This document shows positions 13,539 to 20,642 of a stretch of 64,000 bases of DNA, piece by piece (within the stretch, counting starts at the first letter, position 1; every line of letters begins with the position of its first letter). The stretch is taken from NCBI RefSeq assembly GCF_000376565.1, contig NZ_BARG01000033.1:62001-126000 (forward strand), written 5' to 3'. Source of the stretch: Streptomyces hokutonensis. Lineage in GTDB: Bacteria; Actinomycetota; Actinomycetes; Streptomycetales; Streptomycetaceae. The position numbers and the translations under genes were made by a program. The notes beneath the pieces are model-generated. The model had not been told where the DNA came from and ran no database searches. It saw nothing but the letters and a program-made list of their open reading frames with translations.

Positions 13539-16067
13539 ATGCGCAACCCCCGTAGGACCCCGAGAGCCGGCGCCGAGACGCCGCCGCCCGTGCGCGGTCG
13601 CCGCGCACACGCCGGACCACCCGCCGACGAACTCTTCGACGAGCCCCTGGACGCACCGCAGGACGAGGTGTCCCCGCGCGTGGGACGCTGGCGGATGCGT
13701 CCCCGCACCGTACGGGCCAAGATCGTCTGCCTGCTGATGGTGCCGGTCGTCTCCCTGCTCGCCCTGTGGGCGTACGCCACCGTCAGCACGGCCCAGGACG
13801 TCGCCCGGCTACGGCAGTTGCAGCGCGTGGACTCGGCGGTGCGCAGCCCCGTCGCGGTCGCCGTCGTCGCGCTGCAGGCCGAGCGGTCGGCCGCGGTGCG
13901 CTACGCCACCGACCCCGGCGCCGAGCCGAGCGGTGACCTGAAGAAGCTGGCCGCGAACACGGACCTGGCCGTCGCGCGGCTGCGGCTCGGCGACACCAGC
14001 ACCGTCGCCGACGGCGAGGAACTGCCGGCCGGAGTCGCCCAACGCCTGGAGACCTTCGTCACCGGAGCCGAGCGACTGCGCTCGCTGCGGGCCGACGTAC
14101 TCGCCCACCGCGCGGGATGGGACGAGACGTACGGGCAGTACACGAGGACCATCTCGACGGCCTTCGCCGTGGGCGGGGCGCTCACCGGAATCCAGGACGC
14201 CGCCCTCGGCTCCGACGCGCGCGTGCTGCTGGAGTTCTCCCGGGCCGCGGAATCGCTGTCGCAGGAGGACGTGGTGCTCGCCGGTGCCCGTCTCGACGGC
14301 CGCCTCGACGGGGAGCGGCTGCGGCTGTTCACCGGCGCCGTCGAAACGCGGCGTACCCTCACCGACTCCGCCACCGGGGATCTGCGGGGTTCCGAACGCA
14401 CCGCCTGGCGGAACCTCGCCGACACCGGCGCCTACACGGTGGTCGGCGCGGTCGAGGACAAGGTCCTCGCCGCCAACTCGGGCACCCGCGCGATCGCTTC
14501 GGCTCCCGAGAGCACCTGGAACAACGCGCACGCACGCGTGCGGGACGGCATGCGCGCCATCGAGGAGGACGCGGGCGGCGGAGTCGCGGACCGCGCCGAT
14601 CCCTTCGCACGAGGACTGCTCACCCCGGCCGGCGCCGCCGTCCTGCTCGGTCTCGCCGCCGTCATCGCGTCGCTCGTCATCTCGGTGCGCATCGGGCGCG
14701 GTCTCGTCGTCGAACTGGTGAGTCTGCGCAACGACGCCCTGGCGATCGCCCGCCACAAACTCCCCGAGGCCATGCGCAGACTGCGCGCGGGGGAGGAGAT
14801 CGACGTCCGCGCGGAGGCTCCGCCCGGACCGGCAGCGGAGGACGAGACCGGGCAGGTCGCCGAGGCCCTGGGCACCGTGCACCGAGCCGCCCTGAGGGCC
14901 GCTGTCGAACGCGCCGAACTCGCGAGCGGCATCTCCGGGGTCTTCGTCAACCTCGCCCGCCGCAGCCAGGTCCTGGTGCACCGTCAACTCAGCCTTCTGG
15001 ACAGCATGGAGCGCCGCTCCGAGGACCCGAACGAACTGAGCGACCTGTTCCGCCTCGACCACCTCACCACCCGTATGCGACGGCACGCCGAGAGCCTGAT
15101 CATCCTCTCCGGCGCGGCACCCGGCCGGGCCTGGCGCATGCCGGTCTCGCTGACCAACGTGGTCCGCGCCGCCGTGTCCGAAGTCGAGGACTACGCGCGC
15201 GTGGAGGTACGCCAACTCCCCGAGGCCTCCGTCCTCGGCACGGCCGTCGCCGACCTCACGCACCTGCTCGCCGAGATCGTGGAGAACGCCGCCCAGTTCT
15301 CGCCGCCGCACACGCGTGTGCGCGTCACCGGCGAACCCGTCGGCAACGGGTATGCCGTCGAGGTCGAGGACCGGGGTCTGGGCATGGGCCCGGAGACGCT
15401 GGCCGAGGCCAACCGCCGCATCGAGCAGTCCGAGGCCCTCGACCTCTTCGACAGCGACCGGCTCGGCCTCTTCGTGGTCAGCAGGCTCGCCGCCCGCCAC
15501 GGCATCAAGGTGCACCTGAGGACCTCGCCCTACGGCGGAACGACAGCGGTCGTACTGCTGCCGACGGCCCTATTGCACGGCGGCGCGGCCGAACGCGCCC
15601 CCCGCGCGGCAGTGGACGACGGACAGCGGGCCGTGGAACGCGAGTACGCGCGCGTGCCGTCCCCGCCCCCGCACCAGGAGTCCGTCCCGGCACCGGCCGA
15701 CCGACCCGCGCTGGCGTCCCCGCCCCGGGTCTCGGCGGAGCCGGCGAACGGCACCCCGCCCCCTGGAGTCACCACCTTGCGACTGCACCGACCTCCCGAG
15801 GACACCGAGGGCCCCGAGGACGGCGACGACCTCCCCCGCCGGGTACGGCAGGCGAGCCTCGCCCCCCAGCTCCGCGAACAGCCCGCCGCGGACCGGGAAC
15901 GGGCGCCTGCCGCCCCTCGCGACGAGCACCGCAGTCCGGAGGTCGTACGGGACCGGATGGCGGCCTACCGCGAAGGCTGGACGCGCGGCGGCGGCAGGCA
16001 GCCGGGCCGCGGCGCCACCCCAGGCCCCGCAACGGGCAGCGACAGCAGCGAAGGAGACCCCGCATGA
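13539..16067 (+). CDS. Conservon sensor histidine kinase-like protein (CvnA), nitrate/nitrite-sensing type
   Basis: This 842-residue membrane protein has a Pro-rich cytoplasmic start, membrane helix 1 at about 61-82 and an extracytoplasmic helical domain to about 355 of the nitrate- and nitrite-sensing kind (ALQAERSAAVRYATDP). Helix 2 follows at about 364-386, then a HAMP-like linker and a dimerisation region (RLDHLTTRMRRHAESLIILS). The ATPase domain has an N-box EIVENAAQFSPPHTRVRV near 579 and a G-box VEDRGLGMGPETLAEAN near 607. The last 200 residues are a disordered Pro/Arg-rich tail. In conservons this protein scaffolds the B, C and D partners at the membrane. The ATG follows GAGGAGG. The stop overlaps the next start (ATGA), so translation is coupled. 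Confidence 0.93.
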   Translation: MRNPRRTPRAGAETPPPVRGRRAHAGPPADELFDEPLDAPQDEVSPRVGRWRMRPRTVRAKIVCLLMVPVVSLLALWAYATVSTAQDVARLRQLQRVDSAVRSPVAVAVVALQAERSAAVRYATDPGAEPSGDLKKLAANTDLAVARLRLGDTSTVADGEELPAGVAQRLETFVTGAERLRSLRADVLAHRAGWDETYGQYTRTISTAFAVGGALTGIQDAALGSDARVLLEFSRAAESLSQEDVVLAGARLDGRLDGERLRLFTGAVETRRTLTDSATGDLRGSERTAWRNLADTGAYTVVGAVEDKVLAANSGTRAIASAPESTWNNAHARVRDGMRAIEEDAGGGVADRADPFARGLLTPAGAAVLLGLAAVIASLVISVRIGRGLVVELVSLRNDALAIARHKLPEAMRRLRAGEEIDVRAEAPPGPAAEDETGQVAEALGTVHRAALRAAVERAELASGISGVFVNLARRSQVLVHRQLSLLDSMERRSEDPNELSDLFRLDHLTTRMRRHAESLIILSGAAPGRAWRMPVSLTNVVRAAVSEVEDYARVEVRQLPEASVLGTAVADLTHLLAEIVENAAQFSPPHTRVRVTGEPVGNGYAVEVEDRGLGMGPETLAEANRRIEQSEALDLFDSDRLGLFVVSRLAARHGIKVHLRTSPYGGTTAVVLLPTALLHGGAAERAPRAAVDDGQRAVEREYARVPSPPPHQESVPAPADRPALASPPRVSAEPANGTPPPGVTTLRLHRPPEDTEGPEDGDDLPRRVRQASLAPQLREQPAADRERAPAAPRDEHRSPEVVRDRMAAYREGWTRGGGRQPGRGATPGPATGSDSSEGDPA

Positions 16068-16501
16068 TCCAGGACCCGAGCATGAGGGCCGCCCAGCGGT
16101 CAGGTGAACTCGACTGGCTGCTGGACGACTTGGTGATGCGCGTCGGCGAAGTACGGCATGCCGTGGTGCTGTCCAACGACGGCCTCGCCATCGGAGCCTC
16201 CACCGACCTCGACCGCGAGGACGCGGAACACCTCGCCGCGGTCGCCTCCGGATTCAACAGCCTCGCCAAGGGCGCGGGGCGGCACTTCGGCGCCGGCGGA
16301 GTGCGGCAGACCATGGTGGAGATGGACGACGGCTTCCTGTTCGTGGCGGCGGCCGGGGACGGCTCCTGCCTCGCCGTCCTCACCTCTGTGACCGCCGACA
16401 TAGGCCTGGTGGCGTACGAGATGGCACGGCTGGTCAAGCGCGTCGGCGAGCACCTGTACACGCCGCCGCGCGTCGGTGCGCGGCCACCCGCCGCCGGATG
16501 A
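16064..16501 (+). CDS. Conservon roadblock/LC7 protein (CvnB)
   Basis: This 145-residue roadblock/LC7-fold protein is likely a partner or regulator of the small GTPase encoded two genes downstream. Key segments are DWLLDDLVMRVGEVRHAVVL, the SNDGLAIGAS turn and GRHFGAGGVRQTMVEMDDGF. Its ATG overlaps the kinase stop by four bases, and AAGGAGA is upstream. It closely resembles the solo roadblock protein at 18256. Together with the kinase, the DUF742 protein and the GTPase it forms the classic four-gene conservon, thought to act as a bacterial counterpart of a G-protein-coupled signalling complex. Confidence 0.94.
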   Translation: MIQDPSMRAAQRSGELDWLLDDLVMRVGEVRHAVVLSNDGLAIGASTDLDREDAEHLAAVASGFNSLAKGAGRHFGAGGVRQTMVEMDDGFLFVAAAGDGSCLAVLTSVTADIGLVAYEMARLVKRVGEHLYTPPRVGARPPAAG

Positions 16502-16523
16502 GGCGAGAAGGCGGTCCGTTCCG

Positions 16524-16937
16524 ATGACCGAAGACATGACCGGTGTCCCGCACGAGCCGGGCAGCCAGTGGTACGACCAGGAGGCCGGCCCTCTCGTCCG
16601 CCCCTACGCCATGACGGGCGGACGTACCAAACCGGGCCCCACAGGAGTGCGGTTCGACCTGATCGCGCTGGTCACGCTGGACGCGGGCGCGCCCGGCTTC
16701 GACGACGACACCGGGCTCGGACCGGAACACCGGGCCCTCATCGACCTGTGCCGCGCGGAGACACAGTCCGTCGCCGAACTGGCCGCAGGAGCGGACCTTC
16801 CCCTGGGAGTGGTCAGGGTGCTCCTGGGCGACCTCCTGGAGCTCGGCTGTGTCACCGTCAGCCGTCCCGTGCCGCCCGCGCAGCTTCCTGACGAACGGAT
16901 TCTGCGCGAGGTGATCGAAGGACTCCGGGCACTGTGA
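16524..16937 (+). CDS. Conservon DUF742 protein (CvnC)
   Basis: This 137-residue protein carries the DUF742 hallmark GPLVRPYAMTGGRT near residues 22-36 and a C-terminal winged-helix-like part (QSVAELAAGADLPLGVVRVL, DLLELGCVTV, EVIEGLRAL). Between them is an unusual insertion rich in Gly and Asp (DAGAPGFDDDTGLGPEHRAL). The ATG at 16524 was chosen over an upstream one because it begins the family-like start. In other conservons this gene usually runs directly into the GTPase gene; here a 182-bp stretch separates them and a small coupled reading frame begins at the stop. Confidence 0.92.
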   Translation: MTEDMTGVPHEPGSQWYDQEAGPLVRPYAMTGGRTKPGPTGVRFDLIALVTLDAGAPGFDDDTGLGPEHRALIDLCRAETQSVAELAAGADLPLGVVRVLLGDLLELGCVTVSRPVPPAQLPDERILREVIEGLRAL

Positions 16938-17116
16938 TGAAACTTCAGCACCACTCGAACGCGTACGACGACGACTTGTGCACCCTTCCGTACACCGAAC
17001 AGGTGCGAGACGGTCACATCGGGCAAATAGCGGTCCAACCGCCCGTAGTGAGGCCGTACTTGCCAGGATGCACACCTACGGACGTCGACCGTTGCCGGCA
17101 CTCCCGAGAGAAGTGA
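16937..17116 (+). CDS. Possible small protein inserted between CvnC and CvnD
   Basis: The stop TGA of the DUF742 gene overlaps an ATG by one base (TGATG), the usual arrangement for translational coupling, and the frame stays open for 59 codons to a stop four bases before the GTPase ATG. The product would be a soluble His/Asp/Cys-containing peptide (MKLQHHSNAYDDDLCTLPYT). It resembles nothing I know. The codon third positions look less GC-biased than in the neighbours, which argues against a long-conserved gene. It may be a genuine small protein, a coupling device or a remnant extension of the GTPase N-terminus. Confidence 0.35.
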   Translation: MKLQHHSNAYDDDLCTLPYTEQVRDGHIGQIAVQPPVVRPYLPGCTPTDVDRCRHSREK

Positions 17117-17119
17117 TCG

Positions 17120-17725
17120 ATGGTCTCCGAGCACTCCGATGCCGAAGGCGGCGAGACGACCGCCCTGGCATTGAAGATCCTGGTCGCCGGCGGATTCGGC
17201 GTGGGCAAGACCACCATGGTGGGCGCGGTCAGTGAGATCAGGCCGCTGCGCACCGAGGAACTGCTCAGCGAGGCCGGCCAGTTGGTGGACGACACCGACG
17301 GCGTGGACCAGAAGGTCACGACGACCGTCGCCATGGACTTCGGGCGTATCACCATCAGGTCCGGTCTCTCCCTCTACCTGTTCGGCACCCCTGGCCAGGA
17401 CCGCTTCTGGTTCCTGTGGGACGAGCTGTCACAGGGAGCCCTGGGAGCCGTGGTCCTCGCGGACACCCGGCGCCTCGAGGACTGCTTCCCCGCGGTCGAC
17501 TACTTCGAGCACCGGCACATCCCGTTCGTGGTGGCCGTCAACTGCTTCACGGGCGCCCGCAGTTACGGCGCCCACGATGTCTCCCGCGCCCTGGACCTCG
17601 ACCGGGGAACACCGGTGGTCCTCTGCGACGCCCGGGACCGCGACTCGGGGAAGGAGGTGCTGATCCGGCTTGTCGAGTACGCCGGACGGATGCATACCGC
17701 CCGGATGCTCGACTCGGTGGGCTGA
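17120..17725 (+). CDS. Conservon small GTPase (CvnD)
   Basis: This 201-residue Ras-like GTPase has a P-loop GGFGVGKTTMVGAVSEI near residues 24-40, a switch I-like TDGVDQKVTTTVAMDFG, and a switch II GTPGQDRFWFLWDELSQGA. The usual NKxD is replaced by the family form VAVNCFTGA, as is normal for conservon GTPases. It would cycle between GTP and GDP under control of the membrane kinase-like protein and the roadblock protein. The ATG at 17120 follows AGAGAAG. It ends 9 bp from the convergent PPOX gene. Confidence 0.94.
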   Translation: MVSEHSDAEGGETTALALKILVAGGFGVGKTTMVGAVSEIRPLRTEELLSEAGQLVDDTDGVDQKVTTTVAMDFGRITIRSGLSLYLFGTPGQDRFWFLWDELSQGALGAVVLADTRRLEDCFPAVDYFEHRHIPFVVAVNCFTGARSYGAHDVSRALDLDRGTPVVLCDARDRDSGKEVLIRLVEYAGRMHTARMLDSVG

Positions 17726-17734
17726 CCGGAGCTC

Positions 17735-18163
17735 TCACTCCGAAATCCCCTTCAGGGCCACCACCTTCTCAACCGTGACGCGGACGAGGAGTTCGCCCGG
17801 CACTCCGTTGCGGGCGCCGAACTCCTCGGCACGCTCCTCGCCCATGTACCGGGCCCCGATCCGGGCGGCCCAGTACCGGAGTTCGTCCGGGTCCTCCGAC
17901 AATGTGGCGCGCCCCTGCAGCACCACGAAGTCGAACGGCGGCCGATCGTCGTCCACGCAGAGGGCGACTCGCCCGTCACGGGCCAGATTGCGCCCTTTTA
18001 CCGTTCCTTTCGCGGTGTTGAACACCACGTCGTCCCCGTCGAGCAGGAACCAGATCGGCGCCACATGTGGGCTCCCATCGGCGCGAACGGTCGACAGCTT
18101 GCCCGTGCGCGTGCCGTGCGAGACAAACGCCCGCCATTCCTCGTCGGTCATGTTCTGTGCCAT
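17735..18163 (-). CDS. PPOX-class, probably F420-dependent, oxidoreductase
   Basis: This 142-residue split-barrel flavin/deazaflavin-binding protein is typical of the PPOX (pyridoxamine 5'-phosphate oxidase-like) F420-dependent families of actinomycetes. Segments include GTRTGKLSTVRADGSPHVAP, IWFLLDGDDVVFNT, KGRNLARDGRVALCVDDDR and VVLQGRATLSEDPDELRYWA. It would reduce small substrates with F420H2, but the substrate is unknown. The ATG at 18163 follows AAGGAGGA. It is inverted between the conservon and the solo roadblock gene, facing away from the latter. Confidence 0.88.
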   Translation of the reverse strand: MAQNMTDEEWRAFVSHGTRTGKLSTVRADGSPHVAPIWFLLDGDDVVFNTAKGTVKGRNLARDGRVALCVDDDRPPFDFVVLQGRATLSEDPDELRYWAARIGARYMGEERAEEFGARNGVPGELLVRVTVEKVVALKGISE

Positions 18164-18255
18164 GCCCCTATCCTCCTTGCTCGGGCGACGGGCGTGGTGA
18201 AGGCTGACGGGAGATCCTCCGGCCAGGGGGAGACGCGACACGGGGAGGCCGGAAC

Positions 18256-18669
18256 ATGGCGCAGAACCAGGGACTGAGCTGGCTGCTGGACGATCTGACC
18301 GAGCGCGTCGAACACGTACGCCACGCGCTGGTCCTGTCCAACGACGGACTGGTGACCGGCGCGAGCACGGGACTTCGCCGCGAGGACGCCGAGCATCTCG
18401 CCGCCGTCTCGTCCGGACTGCACAGCCTGGCCAAGGGCTCGGGGCGGCACTTCGGCGCCGGCGGGGTGCGGCAGACGATGATCGAGTTCGACGACGCCGT
18501 CCTGTTCGTCACCGCCGCGGGCAGCGGCAGCTGTCTGTGCGTCCTCAGCGGCGCGGACGCGGACATCGGCCAGATCGCCTACGAGATGACACTGCTCGTC
18601 AACCGCGTCGGCGAGCACCTCGGCGTGGACGCCCGGCAGCCCGAGCGAACTCCGGTCACGGACCTCTGA
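18256..18669 (+). CDS. Second roadblock/LC7 protein, CvnB-like
   Basis: This 137-residue paralogue of the conservon roadblock protein shares the same layout: LSWLLDDLTERVEHVRHALV, SNDGLVTGAS, AEHLAAVSSGLHSLAKGSG, GRHFGAGGVRQTMIEFDDAV and YEMTLLVNRVGEHLGV. No GTPase, DUF742 or kinase gene accompanies it, so it is a solo copy. It may compete with or substitute for the conservon protein 1.8 kb upstream. The ATG follows GGAGG. A 126-bp gap to the next gene includes a DnaA-box-like 9-mer. Confidence 0.92.
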   Translation: MAQNQGLSWLLDDLTERVEHVRHALVLSNDGLVTGASTGLRREDAEHLAAVSSGLHSLAKGSGRHFGAGGVRQTMIEFDDAVLFVTAAGSGSCLCVLSGADADIGQIAYEMTLLVNRVGEHLGVDARQPERTPVTDL

Positions 18670-18696
18670 CCTGCGAGTTCGTCTGCTCCCGCGAAG

Positions 18697-18705
18697 TTAT
18701 CCACA
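18697..18705 (+). promoter_or_regulatory. Isolated DnaA-box-like 9-mer
   Basis: TTATCCACA is an exact match to the general bacterial DnaA box; Streptomyces boxes more often read TTGTCCACA. It lies in the gap before the DUF6397-like gene. A weaker TTTGTCCAT follows at about 18738. There is no cluster, so this is not an origin; it could titrate DnaA or let DnaA act on the gene, or be chance. Confidence 0.3.
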
Positions 18706-18795
18706 GGCTCGCCACGAGATTCTCCGAACCGGCTACGGTTTGTCCATCGCGAACGCACACAGCGTGAGCAACGGACTCCACGGGGGAGATCGACC

Positions 18796-19722
18796 ATGGC
18801 AGGCAACATCATCACCACACCGTCGGAACTCGCGTTCACTCCGAGTCGCGCGGCACGGGAACTGGGCCTCAAACGAGGCGAGTTCGACCTCGCCGTCCAT
18901 CTCGGACGCATCCGCACCGTGCCCGACGAAGGGGGCGGCGGCCGACGCGTCGCCCGCACCGAGATCGACCGCCTGCGCTCGGCGGAGGGGTTCCCGGAAT
19001 CGCTCGTGGAGAGCGTCAGGACCGTGGGCACCACGGACGGCGCGGCCCTCATGGAGGTCACCCCCGCCAGGTTCACCCGCCTCGCCCGGCTGGGACTGGT
19101 GGTGCCGGTGAGGTTCTATCTGAACCGCTACCGAGCCGTGGTCTGGCTCTATCTCGCCGAAGAACTACGGCAGTTCGCCACCGACAAGAACCACACCGCA
19201 CTGCTGAACGGCCGCACGCCCGAAGGACTGCGCGACCAACTCCAGGAGGGCCTGGATCTGCGGCCCCGCAACTGGCGCGGACGCCACCTGGGATTCCTGC
19301 TGCGCGAGGCGGACGGTCCATGGGAACGCGCAGGTGCTCTGTCCGCCTTGCTCGACCCCCTCCAGGTGGCCGAGATCGTCCCGGACCCCTACGAGCGCGC
19401 CCACTTGAACCGGTTCCGGCCCGACCCGCCCGCCCACGGCACTCCGGGCTCGCCCTCCGCCCACCTCGCCGAGCGGATCATGACGGCGGACCACCCGGAC
19501 GAGATCAGCTGGCTGCGGGCGGACCTGGCCCAGGTACTGGACGAGGCGCGCAGCCAGCGCCCGGCACCGCGCCCCGCCTCCCAACCAGCCGGATCACCGC
19601 CGCGCCCGAGCGAGCGTCTGGCCGGACCACCGCCGACCCCGAGCGAGCACCCGTCCGAGCCGGCGCCGGAACCCAAGCGATCACGCGGCATGCTGAGCTG
19701 GCTGCGCCGCAGAAGCGCGTGA
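18796..19722 (+). CDS. DUF6397-like protein with MerR/excisionase-type N-terminus
   Basis: This 308-residue soluble protein looks like the Streptomyces-specific DUF6397 family, judged by eye. The N-terminal part (FTPSRAARELGLKRGEFDLA, VARTEIDRLRSAEGFPESL) resembles a helix-turn-helix of the excisionase/MerR type, and a second similar unit follows (GAALMEVTPARFTRLARLGL). The middle is helical (VWLYLAEELRQFATDKNHTA, LLNGRTPEGLRDQLQEGLDL). The last 50 residues are Pro/Ser-rich and disordered, ending in the basic Trp-containing SRGMLSWLRRRSA. DNA binding is inference. The ATG lies behind GGGGGAGA. Confidence 0.75.
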   Translation: MAGNIITTPSELAFTPSRAARELGLKRGEFDLAVHLGRIRTVPDEGGGGRRVARTEIDRLRSAEGFPESLVESVRTVGTTDGAALMEVTPARFTRLARLGLVVPVRFYLNRYRAVVWLYLAEELRQFATDKNHTALLNGRTPEGLRDQLQEGLDLRPRNWRGRHLGFLLREADGPWERAGALSALLDPLQVAEIVPDPYERAHLNRFRPDPPAHGTPGSPSAHLAERIMTADHPDEISWLRADLAQVLDEARSQRPAPRPASQPAGSPPRPSERLAGPPPTPSEHPSEPAPEPKRSRGMLSWLRRRSA

Positions 19723-19759
19723 GTCGCGAAAAGGGTGAGCCGCAGCGCACGTCCGCCAG

Positions 19760-20623
19760 TTACAGCGCCCTGAACAGCCCTTCCTGGACGACCGAGACGA
19801 GCAGGCGTCCCTCCAGGTCGTAGATGCGTCCGCGGGCCAGACCTCGTCCGCCCGTCGCGATCGGGGACTCCTGGTCGTACAGGAACCACTCGTCCGCGCG
19901 GAACGGCCGGTGGAACCACATCGCGTGGTCCAGCGACGCCATGTCGAAGTTCCGCGGCCCCCACAGGGGTTCGACGGGGATCCGGACGGCGTCCAGGAGC
20001 GTCATGTCGCTGGCGTACGTCAACGCGCAGGTGTGCACCAGGGGATCGTCGCCGAGCGGCCCCACCGCGCGCATCCACACGGCGCTGCGCGGCTCGGCGT
20101 CCTTGATCTCCTCGGCGCTCCAGCGCAGCCCGTCCGCGTACCGGATGTCGAAGGGCTGACGGCGTGCCATCCGCTCCAACTGCTCGGGCAGCACGCCCAG
20201 ATGGGCCCGGACCTCTTCCGACACCGTCGGCAGGGACTCCGGGTCCGGGACCTCGCGGGGCGGCAGCTGGTGCTCGAAAGGACCTTGCTCAGGCTTGTGG
20301 AAGGAGGCGGTGAGATTGAAGATCGTGCGGCCCTGCTGTACGGCGGTGACCCGGCGGGTGGTGAACGACCGCCCGTCCCGCACCCGCTCGACCTGGTACA
20401 CGATCGGCACGCCCGGCCGGCCCGGGCGCAGGAAGTACGCGTGCAGCGAGTGCACGGGCCGGTCGCCCTCCGTGGTGCGCCCCGCGGCGACCAACGCCTG
20501 GCCGGCCACCTGGCCGCCGAAGACCCGCTGGAGGGATTCGTGCGGGCTGCGGCCACGGAAGATGTTGACCTCGATCTGCTCCAGGTCGAGCAGGTCGACG
20601 AGCCGCTCTGCCGGGTTCGTCAT
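19760..20623 (-). CDS. tesB: Acyl-CoA thioesterase II (TesB-like)
   Basis: This 287-residue double-hotdog thioesterase hydrolyses medium- and long-chain acyl-CoA to free acid and CoA. N-terminal hotdog signatures are NIFRGRSPHESLQRVFGGQV and AGRTTEGDRPVHSLHAYFLR; the C-terminal half has HTCALTYASDMTLLDAVRIP and ASLDHAMWFHRPFRADEWFL, where the TesB active-site Asp, Thr and Gln relatives lie. Length fits the family. The ATG at 20623 was chosen over a much longer open frame because AGGAGA precedes it and the family starts there. It lies 19 bp after the helicase stop on the same strand and is probably co-transcribed with it. Confidence 0.93.
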   Translation of the reverse strand: MTNPAERLVDLLDLEQIEVNIFRGRSPHESLQRVFGGQVAGQALVAAGRTTEGDRPVHSLHAYFLRPGRPGVPIVYQVERVRDGRSFTTRRVTAVQQGRTIFNLTASFHKPEQGPFEHQLPPREVPDPESLPTVSEEVRAHLGVLPEQLERMARRQPFDIRYADGLRWSAEEIKDAEPRSAVWMRAVGPLGDDPLVHTCALTYASDMTLLDAVRIPVEPLWGPRNFDMASLDHAMWFHRPFRADEWFLYDQESPIATGGRGLARGRIYDLEGRLLVSVVQEGLFRAL

Positions 20624-20642
20624 GGGTGGGATTCTCCTGTGC

